A DNA stretch of 64,000 nucleotides from an uncultured Prevotellaceae bacterium (GTDB lineage: Bacteria > Bacteroidota > Bacteroidia > Bacteroidales > Bacteroidaceae), in assembly GCA_902774815.1 (NCBI GenBank), contig CACYJV010000010.1, forward strand, positions 1-64,000. The letters are read 5' to 3'. This document shows positions 1 to 6,588 of the stretch, piece by piece (within the stretch, counting starts at the first letter, position 1; the number at the start of each line of letters is the position of its first letter). A program made the position numbers and the translations under genes. Under the pieces are notes generated by a model, which did not search any database, was not told the origin of the DNA, and saw only the letters and a list, made by a program, of their open reading frames with translations.

Positions 1-382
1 GTATTTGTTCGTAACTCTTTGATTATCACCTATAAAGTTACTAAAAATATTCCATTCCCACAACTTTTTTAACACTTTTCTTACGTCGAACTCACGTATT
101 GTTTAATATTTCTTTTGCGGGCAGACACGGGGGGCTGCCCCTACACGTGATGACATTCCCTCACGTCCTTGTGGGCTTTTCGGAAGTCATTGCGCTTACT
201 ACACGAGCATCGAGACCGAAGGGGTGGTGTTCAAAAAAGCTTGTCCCCCTGTCCCCTTGTCCCCTCGTCCCCATATCGTTAACCTCATCTACCTTGTAAA
301 CCTCTCTGTCACAATGACTTAGCGAATCATCAACCTTAAATGCAATAAGAAATGTAGGGGACAAAATCCTAAATTATTGCCT
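1..382. other. Non-coding left edge of the window
   Basis: I see no convincing gene here. The first 115 bases are AT-rich. They are followed by a GC-rich palindromic repeat at 119-149, a short run of near-identical GTCCCC(N)T heptamers at about 243-272, and the 3' flank of the minus-strand DUF4421 gene. Any gene to the left would end or start outside the window. Confidence 0.6.
119..149. repeat. REP-like palindromic repeat, copy 1
   Basis: A 31-base sequence with GGGCAG (119-124) and CTGCCC (135-140) arms around a G-rich loop, followed by CCTACACGTG. It recurs at 10588-10618 with one mismatch, and there the stem is longer and perfect. It looks like a small dispersed hairpin element; its function is unknown. 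Confidence 0.7.
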
Positions 383-1534
383 TCACTTATTCTTTTTCTT
401 GTGCTGGCGGTGGCGGTTACCGAAGTTGTAACCATAGTAGATATTGGCACTACCGAAGACACTATTGGTGGAGAACTGGCTCTTGTGGTAGTTGTAGGCA
501 TGGAGGATGGCACTGAACCCTGCATAGTGACGCGTGTTGTTCCATACCAGTCCGAATCGGCCCACACCATCGACGTTGAAGTTACTGAACGAGAAGTCGC
601 GCAGCCTCAGACGCTGGCTCCGCAGGTCACCAGTCGTACGCTTATAGCCCAGTGCCAGCGATAGCGATGCAGCAGCCAACCAGTTGCGTGCAAACACCCA
701 GTTGTAGGCATAGCCACCCGAGAACGACAGGTCGCTGTAGCCCACCTTGGCCGAAGGGAAGGAAATGTTGTCCCAGCCTTGTGCCTCGGTGTCGACATAG
801 GGAGCCAACGTCTCGACCAGGCGTTCCACATCGAGCGAAAGCGTGTGGCGCGTGAAGCCGATTCCCACCAGTGGCGAACCGCAGCTAATCTTCTGGCAAG
901 TGCTCTGGTTGAACGCCGCTGGATAAGAAAAGCGCTGGTGATTGATGATGTAGTAGATGTTGAACCCCTTGATACTGGCGCTGAATCCATCGAAAGGCAC
1001 GCCACGAATCTCCTTGGTCGTCGCGCCTCCCGCCGAAGAAGCATCGGTGAAGTCAAACCGGCGAATCTTGTAGTCGTTACCCGTCTTGCGATAGAAAAGG
1101 TCGATGCCTATCTGGTTGCTGTAGAGGCTGACGTCCCAGTCCTGCTTCTTATGTCCGTCGAAGATGTGGCGCACGTCAATGGTATAACCCAGCACGAGCC
1201 ATCGCCAACCAGCATAGGGACCCAGCTTGACGGTAGGTTCGGGCGAGAGCAACAGCTCGTTGCCAGCCTTGTCGCGCAGGGTGTAGCGCTCGTAGGTGTT
1301 GGTATTCATCAGCATCACGGTGTAGTTGTAGTGCTGAGATTCGATGTAGTCGTGGTCGATATGGCTGAACGAGCGCACCACGGCATAGACTTTCTCCCAG
1401 AACAACTCCTTCTTGGGCTGCACAGAGTCGGTAGTGGTTGCCGCCAACGTGTCGGTAACCACCTCCTGAGCATTCGTCGTCATAGTACAAACGAACAGCA
1501 GGCACCACAAGAGCAGAAGAAATCGTCGTCTCAT
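383..1534 (-). CDS. DUF4421 family secreted protein
   Basis: 383 residues with a Sec signal peptide (basic start, hydrophobic core to about residue 20, then NAQE). The remainder is rich in aromatic residues and alternating beta-strand-like segments and ends in a Lys-rich tail. It matches the Bacteroidota DUF4421 family, whose function is unknown; an outer-membrane or periplasmic beta-barrel-like protein is an inference. A paralogue at 39698-40693 shares the segment N-H-x-R-F-S-Y-P-A-A-F. The start lies only 3 bases after the stop of the oxidoreductase at 1538-2521, so the two are almost certainly cotranscribed and possibly translationally coupled. Confidence 0.8.
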   Translation of the reverse strand: MRRRFLLLLWCLLFVCTMTTNAQEVVTDTLAATTTDSVQPKKELFWEKVYAVVRSFSHIDHDYIESQHYNYTVMLMNTNTYERYTLRDKAGNELLLSPEPTVKLGPYAGWRWLVLGYTIDVRHIFDGHKKQDWDVSLYSNQIGIDLFYRKTGNDYKIRRFDFTDASSAGGATTKEIRGVPFDGFSASIKGFNIYYIINHQRFSYPAAFNQSTCQKISCGSPLVGIGFTRHTLSLDVERLVETLAPYVDTEAQGWDNISFPSAKVGYSDLSFSGGYAYNWVFARNWLAAASLSLALGYKRTTGDLRSQRLRLRDFSFSNFNVDGVGRFGLVWNNTRHYAGFSAILHAYNYHKSQFSTNSVFGSANIYYGYNFGNRHRQHKKKNK

Positions 1535-1537
1535 CGT

Positions 1538-2521
1538 TCAGAACTTACCAAGAATACGGTCCATCACCCAGTTCACAGGTGTAGCGCTGACGCTGGTGCA
1601 CCGGCACTTGCCAAAGCCCTGAAGGTCGTGGATGACCTCGCGGATGAGGGGCAGCTGCACATAGGAGGGATTGGGCACGTCGATGAGTTGCTGGCCGCTG
1701 CTGGTGATGAGTCGGATAGGCGCATAGTTGAACACCGAAAAAGAGACCATACCTTTCTCGCCCACTACGTCGATGCGGTCCTCCTTGGCACTCTCATGAC
1801 CAACGAAGCACCACGAGCCACTGCCCACGAGCCCGTTGTCGAAGCAGAAGCTTGCACTGACCGTGTCCTCGGCCTCGTAGAGATGGGCACGATTGGCACA
1901 GTAGCCATGGGCACGCACGATGACTCCGAAGAAGTCCTGCAGCAGGTCCAGCTGATGGGCAGCCAAGTCGTAGAAGTAGCCACCACCGGCAATTTCGGGC
2001 TGCAGTCGCCAGGGAAGGTTGTCGGGCGAGTTGTAGTCGAGTTCGCGTGGAGGCACGGAAAAGCGCACCTGCACATTGGTCAGATTGCCTATCTGGCCCT
2101 CGTCGATGATTTGCCGGACACGCTGGAAATAAGGCAGATAGCGACGATAGTAGGCCACGAAGCAGGGCACACCCGTCTCGGCGCTGATGCGATTGATGCG
2201 TGCACAGTCCTCATAGTTGGAAGCCAGCGGCTTCTCCACATAGACAGGCTTGCCGGCACGCATGGCCATGATGGCAAACAGGGCATGCGAACTGGGTGGT
2301 GTGGCCACGTAGATGGCGTTCACCTGTGGGTCGTCGATGAGTTTCTGGGCGTCGGTGTACCACTTCTTGATGCCATGGCGCTCGGCATACGAACGGGCAC
2401 GCGACTCCGTGCGGCTCATGACAGCCTCCACATGCGAACCCTCAACCTCGTCGAAGGCAGGTCCCGACTTCTTCTCGGTGACCTCGCCACATCCTATGAA
2501 TCCCCAACTGATCAGTTTCAT
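1538..2521 (-). CDS. Gfo/Idh/MocA family NAD(P)-dependent oxidoreductase
   Basis: 327 residues, a normal length for the family. The N-terminal Rossmann fold has the dinucleotide motif G-F-I-G-C-G near residues 7-12. The family EKP motif follows in the V-Y-V-E-K-P segment near residue 95. The C-terminal alpha/beta domain has the YYRR segment and the D-L-A-A-H-Q-L-D helix whose His is usually catalytic. Members oxidise or reduce sugars, inositols or related polyols; the substrate cannot be read from sequence. It is first in a two-gene operon with the DUF4421 gene, behind a Bacteroidota -7 box at 2551-2558. Confidence 0.88.
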   Translation of the reverse strand: MKLISWGFIGCGEVTEKKSGPAFDEVEGSHVEAVMSRTESRARSYAERHGIKKWYTDAQKLIDDPQVNAIYVATPPSSHALFAIMAMRAGKPVYVEKPLASNYEDCARINRISAETGVPCFVAYYRRYLPYFQRVRQIIDEGQIGNLTNVQVRFSVPPRELDYNSPDNLPWRLQPEIAGGGYFYDLAAHQLDLLQDFFGVIVRAHGYCANRAHLYEAEDTVSASFCFDNGLVGSGSWCFVGHESAKEDRIDVVGEKGMVSFSVFNYAPIRLITSSGQQLIDVPNPSYVQLPLIREVIHDLQGFGKCRCTSVSATPVNWVMDRILGKF

Positions 2522-2550
2522 AATACGTGTTCTAATCTTTTATTTGCCTG

Positions 2551-2558
2551 CAAAGTTA
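2551..2558 (-). promoter_or_regulatory. Probable promoter -7 box for the oxidoreductase operon
   Basis: Minus-strand TAACTTTG fits the Bacteroidota -7 consensus TAnnTTTG and lies 30 bases upstream of the start codon. No well-spaced -33 TTTG was found; CAAA at 2583-2586 is 24 bases away. Confidence 0.55.
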
Positions 2559-2664
2559 CAAAAAAGTTCATAGTTCATAGTGCAAAGTGCAAAGTTTTTT
2601 CGCATCTTTGACATTCGATGAAGCTACTTTCGTTCGGAAATGAAAAAGAAAAACGAGTTTTCTT

Positions 2665-2695
2665 TTTGCATTTCGCTCACTTATCCGTAACTTTG
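2665..2695 (+). promoter_or_regulatory. Promoter of engB
   Basis: TTTG at 2665-2668 and TAACTTTG at 2688-2695 are separated by exactly 19 bases, the Bacteroidota -33/-7 arrangement. The intervening sequence is nearly identical to that of the thrA promoter at 13901-13931. The engB start lies 22 bases downstream of the -7 box. Confidence 0.8.
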
Positions 2696-2716
2696 CAGCA
2701 AGAAAAGATTAAAACT

Positions 2717-3331
2717 ATGATTATCAAGAATTCGGAATTCAGCATCTCAGCACCCAACGTAAGCCTCTGCCCTGCCGACACGAAGCCTGAATATGCCTTC
2801 ATAGGCCGTTCGAATGTGGGCAAGTCGAGCCTCATCAACATGCTCTGCAACCACAAGGGACTGGCCAAGACGTCGGCCACTCCAGGCAAGACGCTGCTCA
2901 TCAACCACTTCCTGATCAATCGCGAGTGGTATCTGGTGGACCTGCCTGGCTACGGCTTTGCCAAGCGTCCGAAGACCGAACGGCAAAAGATTGACAACAT
3001 GATTCGCGGCTACATCCTGCAGCGCGAGCAGCTGTGCAACGTGTTCGTTCTCATCGACATACGCCATGACCCACAGGCCATCGACATGGAGTTCATCAAC
3101 TGGCTTGGTGTGAGCGGCATTCCCTTCAGCATCGTGTTCACCAAAGCCGACAAACTGGCACCCACAAAGGTGAAGTCAACGGCTGCGGCATGGATGAAGC
3201 ACTTGGAGGAGGAATGGGAGGAACTGCCCCCCTACTTCATCACCAGCTCGTCGAACAAGCTGGGACGCGAAGAAGTGTTGGACTACATCGGCAGCATCAA
3301 CGAAAGCCTGACGGCTGATGCAAATGCATAA
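2717..3331 (+). CDS. engB: Ribosome biogenesis GTP-binding protein EngB (YsxC/YihA)
   Basis: 204 residues from the ATG at 2717. An upstream in-frame ATG at 2618 would precede the promoter, so it is rejected. The G1 P-loop is G-R-S-N-V-G-K-S-S, followed by the switch region with T-P-G-K-T, G3 D-L-P-G-Y-G, and G4 T-K-A-D. The family is a TrmE-Era-Era-like GTPase needed for late assembly of the large ribosomal subunit in the cytoplasm. The ABC-F gene follows after 15 bases, so the two probably form a translation-related operon. Confidence 0.95.
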   Translation: MIIKNSEFSISAPNVSLCPADTKPEYAFIGRSNVGKSSLINMLCNHKGLAKTSATPGKTLLINHFLINREWYLVDLPGYGFAKRPKTERQKIDNMIRGYILQREQLCNVFVLIDIRHDPQAIDMEFINWLGVSGIPFSIVFTKADKLAPTKVKSTAAAWMKHLEEEWEELPPYFITSSSNKLGREEVLDYIGSINESLTADANA

Positions 3332-3346
3332 TAGCAACGAAAAAAG

Positions 3347-5188
3347 ATGGCCAATCCCTACGTTGACATACAGAATCTGACCAAATCGTTCGGCGCACAG
3401 GTGCTGTTCGAGAACATCTCGTTCTCCATTGCCGAGGGGCAGAAGATAGGACTCATTGCCAAAAACGGCACAGGAAAGTCCACGCTGCTGTCGATCATCA
3501 CCGGCAAGGAGGGCTACGACGACGGGCAAATCATCTTCCGCAACGACTTGCGAGTGGGCTATCTGGAGCAACGGCCACACTTCAACCCTGACGACACGGT
3601 GCTCGATGCCTGCTTCAACCACCAAGGCGAGGACGAGAAGGTGCTTCGTGCCAAGCAGATACTGACGCAACTGAAGATTCGCGACCTGAGCCAACGCATG
3701 GCGGAGCTCAGCGGCGGACAGCAGAAGCGAGTGGCTCTGGCCAACGTGCTCATCACGGAACCCGACCTGCTCATCCTCGACGAGCCTACCAACCACCTGG
3801 ACCTTGAGATGATTGAGTGGCTCGAGGGTTACCTCAGCCGTGGCAACAAGACGCTGCTCATGGTCACCCACGACCGCTACTTCCTCGACCGTGTGTGCAA
3901 CCTCATTCTGGAACTCGACAATCAGACCATCTACACCTACCGCGGCAACTACGCCTACTACTTGGAGAAGCGGCAGGAGCGCATCGACAACCTGCGTGCC
4001 GAGGTGGCACGGGCCAACAACCTGTACCGCACGGAATTGGAATGGATGCGCCGGATGCCACAGGCTCGTGGCCACAAGGCCAAGTATCGCGAAGATGCCT
4101 TCTACGAGTTGGAGCGTGTGGCCAAGCAACGCATAGAGGAACGACAGATCAGGCTGAAGGCTTCCAACGTCTACATCGGCTCGAAAATCTTTGAGTGCCA
4201 ATACGTTTCCAAGGCTTTCGGCGGCGACGGCAAGCCCGAGATCACCATCCTTCGCGACTTCTACTACAACTTTGCACGCTTCGAGAAGATGGGTGTCGTG
4301 GGCAGTAATGGCACGGGAAAGTCGACTTTCATCAAACTCCTGCTGGGCATTGAGAAGCCCGACAGTGGACGCTTCGACATTGGCGACACAGTTCGCTTTG
4401 GCTATTTCGCGCAAGAGGGACTCCACTTCAACGAGGACCAGAAGGTCATAGACGTCGTCCGCGACATTGCCGAGTACGTCGACATGGGCAGCGGGCGCCA
4501 TCTTTCGGCATCGCAGTTCCTGCAATACTTCCTCTTCACGCCCGAACAGCAGTACAACTACGTGCGCAAACTGAGTGGAGGCGAACTGCGAAAGCTCTAC
4601 CTCTGCACGGTGTTGATGCGCAATCCCAACTTCCTCGTGCTCGACGAGCCCACCAACGACCTCGACATCCAGACGCTGCAGGTGCTTGAGGAGTATCTGC
4701 AGGACTTCCCTGGCTGCGTCATCGTCATCAGCCACGACCGCTACTTCACCGACAAGGTGGTCGATCATTTGCTGGTGTTCCATGGCGAGGGAAAGATTCA
4801 GGACTTCCCAGGCAACTACACGCAGTACCGCGACTGGCTGAAAACCGACGAACGCGATGCCCGCTCCAGCGGCAAGGGCACTTCGGCAGACTCTTCCGGA
4901 AACAACAAGGCCGACAACAAGGCCGACAAGGAGGGCAAAGCAGGCAGGGCATCAAGCACCTCGGGCAACCACGCCCGCAAGATGACCTTCAAGGAGAAGC
5001 GAGAATTTGAACAACTGGAGCGCGACATCGAAGCCCTCGAACAGGAACAGAAGAGCATCGAGGAAGCCCTCAACAGCGGGACACTGAGTGTGGATGACCT
5101 TATAGAAAAGAGCAAGCGACTGCCCCAGCTCAAGGACGAGCTCGACGAGAAAAGCATGCGCTGGCTGGAACTCAGCGAAATCGAATAG
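3347..5188 (+). CDS. ABC-F family ATPase (Uup-like)
   Basis: 613 residues with two ABC domains in one chain and no membrane segments, as in ABC-F translation factors. Domain 1 has Walker A G-T-G-K-S-T, signature L-S-G-G-Q-Q and Walker B L-I-L-D-E-P-T-N-H-L-D. Domain 2 has G-T-G-K-S-T, L-S-G-G-E-L and L-V-L-D-E-P-T-N-D-L-D. An arginine-rich inter-domain linker (about residues 205-270) is followed after domain 2 by a low-complexity linker (about 505-545) and a C-terminal coiled coil, the layout of Uup. Such proteins bind ribosomes and resolve stalled or defective states. No antibiotic-resistance role can be deduced. It shares a direction with engB. Confidence 0.9.
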   Translation: MANPYVDIQNLTKSFGAQVLFENISFSIAEGQKIGLIAKNGTGKSTLLSIITGKEGYDDGQIIFRNDLRVGYLEQRPHFNPDDTVLDACFNHQGEDEKVLRAKQILTQLKIRDLSQRMAELSGGQQKRVALANVLITEPDLLILDEPTNHLDLEMIEWLEGYLSRGNKTLLMVTHDRYFLDRVCNLILELDNQTIYTYRGNYAYYLEKRQERIDNLRAEVARANNLYRTELEWMRRMPQARGHKAKYREDAFYELERVAKQRIEERQIRLKASNVYIGSKIFECQYVSKAFGGDGKPEITILRDFYYNFARFEKMGVVGSNGTGKSTFIKLLLGIEKPDSGRFDIGDTVRFGYFAQEGLHFNEDQKVIDVVRDIAEYVDMGSGRHLSASQFLQYFLFTPEQQYNYVRKLSGGELRKLYLCTVLMRNPNFLVLDEPTNDLDIQTLQVLEEYLQDFPGCVIVISHDRYFTDKVVDHLLVFHGEGKIQDFPGNYTQYRDWLKTDERDARSSGKGTSADSSGNNKADNKADKEGKAGRASSTSGNHARKMTFKEKREFEQLERDIEALEQEQKSIEEALNSGTLSVDDLIEKSKRLPQLKDELDEKSMRWLELSEIE

Positions 5189-5199
5189 GGTTTTGACGG

Positions 5200-5261
5200 G
5201 CTGTCATTGTTCAAAAGAAACAAAGAAATAGCTGCCATTGTTCAAAAGAGACAAAGAAATA
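5200..5261. repeat. 31-bp direct tandem repeat, two copies
   Basis: Two abutting 31-base units (5200-5230 and 5231-5261) differ at only two positions. Both begin GCTG(T/C)CATTGTTCAAAAGA and end ACAAAGAAATA. They lie between the ABC-F stop codon and the terminator at 5266. Confidence 0.85.
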
Positions 5262-5265
5262 AAAG

Positions 5266-5303
5266 AAAAGGGATAAGCGGCAAAAGCTACTTATCCCCTT
5301 TTT
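5266..5303. terminator. Bidirectional rho-independent terminator between convergent genes
   Basis: The arm AAAAGGGATAAG (5266-5277) pairs with CTTATCCCCTTTTT (5290-5303) around a 12-base loop. A T-run follows on the plus strand and a matching A-run lies on the other side. It sits between the plus-strand ABC-F gene and the minus-strand yebC-TSCPD operon. Confidence 0.8.
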
Positions 5304-5394
5304 GTGATGAGAGCACGCTAAACGGCTCCCATGAAAATGATTACCCAGAAAGCAGTTGGCTGAGTTGATCAGGGCAGCTGGAAGGCTAAGTCTC

Positions 5395-5646
5395 CTAAAG
5401 GAGCTGGCCAAGGGCTGTTGCCAACTGATCAGGACAGCTGGTGGGCTTGGTACCGCAACGAATGCCGATGAGCTTATCCCTCACTTCGGCAGCCTTCTGG
5501 CCCTTCACGAGTGCACAGATACCCTGCAGGTTGCCGTGGCAGCCACCCACGAACTGGACATCCTCAATGACGCCCTCGTCGCTGACGACGATGTCGATGA
5601 GACGGCTGCAAGTGCCCTGCGTCTGATACTGCAAGTGTCTGCTCAT
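5395..5646 (-). CDS. TSCPD domain protein (TIGR03905 family)
   Basis: 83 residues, the usual size for this small family. The diagnostic T-S-C-P-D-Q-L motif is near the C-terminus and a G-G-C-H-G-N-L motif lies mid-protein. The same domain occurs at the C-terminus of some vitamin B12-dependent ribonucleotide reductases; the role of the stand-alone form is unknown. Its ATG overlaps the yebC stop by one base (TAATG), so it is translationally coupled to yebC. Just downstream, 5356-5380 contains a degenerate copy of the gene's own 3' end. Confidence 0.85.
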   Translation of the reverse strand: MSRHLQYQTQGTCSRLIDIVVSDEGVIEDVQFVGGCHGNLQGICALVKGQKAAEVRDKLIGIRCGTKPTSCPDQLATALGQLL

Positions 5647-6371
5647 TACTCAGGCTTCATGTTGGTGTAGACGGTCTGCACGTCGTCGAAGTCCTCCAGG
5701 CGCTCCACCATCTTGTCGATGGTCTCACGCTGCTCAGGCGTAACGTCCTTCAGGTCGTTAGGAATGCGAGTGAACTCAGCACCCGTCACCTCGAAGCCGT
5801 TTTCCTCAAGATGCTTCTGGATGGCACCAAACGACGAGGGATCGCCATAGATGGTGATGGAGTTCTCCTCCTCATCCTCATCGAACTCGTCCTCCACACC
5901 ATAGTCGATCAGGTCGAGAATCATCTCGTCCATGTCCAGGCCATCCTTCTTCTTGAAGGTGAACACGGCCTTGTGGTCGAAAAGGAACGACAGCGAGCCC
6001 TGTGTGCCAAGGTTTCCGTTGAACTTGTTGAACACCGAGCGGACGTCGCCCACCGTGCGGGTGGTGTTGTCGGTCAGCGTCTCCACGAAAATGGCGATGC
6101 CATGAGGGCCGTAGCCTTCGTAGTTCACTTCCTTGTAGTCGCTCTGGTCCTTGCCCATGGCGTTCTTGATGGCACGCTCGATGTTGTCCTTCGGCATGTT
6201 CTCGCGCTTTGCATTGGCAATGATGGCACGGAGTGCAGGATTCATGTCGGGCTCCGGACCGCCAGCCTTCACGGCGATGGCGATCTGCTTTCCGATCTTG
6301 GTGAATGTCTTGGCCATGTGGCCCCATCTCTTCAGCTTTGCAGCTTTACGATATTCAAATGCTCTTCCCAT
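5646..6371 (-). CDS. yebC: YebC/PmpR family DNA-binding regulator
   Basis: 241 residues, matching family length. It begins M-G-R-A-F-E-Y-R-K-A-A-K and carries the hallmarks W-x-x-x-A-K-x-F-T-K and N-M-P-K-D-N-I-E-R-A-I-K, then Y-E-G-Y-G-P-H-G-I-A. An acidic insert (D-E-D-E-E-E) lies in domain 2 near residue 165. YebC-family proteins act as transcriptional regulators, and members are also reported to ease ribosome stalling at proline runs; sequence does not tell which applies here. It is first in a two-gene operon with the TSCPD gene. Confidence 0.92.
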   Translation of the reverse strand: MGRAFEYRKAAKLKRWGHMAKTFTKIGKQIAIAVKAGGPEPDMNPALRAIIANAKRENMPKDNIERAIKNAMGKDQSDYKEVNYEGYGPHGIAIFVETLTDNTTRTVGDVRSVFNKFNGNLGTQGSLSFLFDHKAVFTFKKKDGLDMDEMILDLIDYGVEDEFDEDEEENSITIYGDPSSFGAIQKHLEENGFEVTGAEFTRIPNDLKDVTPEQRETIDKMVERLEDFDDVQTVYTNMKPE

Positions 6372-6399
6372 AATTATATGTTTACGATTTTACTTAATT

Positions 6400-6588
6400 T
6401 TTCGGAAGTTAAGGAAGTTAAGGAAGATAAAGAAGTCAAAGGACATTTGTCGCACTAATGTGAACTGTCCCGCTACGGGGAATTAGTTTCTGAAGTCTCA
6501 GGAAGAAATGGTATTGTCTTTTAACTTCCCGAACGGTCGAAGACCGTAACTTCCCTTAACTTCTTTAACTTCTTCGACTTCTAAACCC
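6400..6588. repeat. GAAGTTAAG-type short repeats around the yebC-pheT gap
   Basis: Plus-strand GGAAGTTAAGGAAGTTAAGG starts near 6403, and the complement (CTTCCCTTAACTTCTTTAACTTC) appears near 6551-6573, so the two clusters can pair. Similar short purine-rich repeats occur at 21850-21865 and near 21923. There is no gene in this stretch. Confidence 0.55.

Noticed and set aside
779-2611. 610-codon plus-strand open frame
   Set aside because: It is antisense to the DUF4421 and Gfo/Idh/MocA genes, which have clear family motifs and a promoter. Its translation shows no domain.
3176-4783. 535-codon minus-strand open frame
   Set aside because: Antisense shadow of the ABC-F ATPase; low-complexity Val/Leu/His-rich translation.
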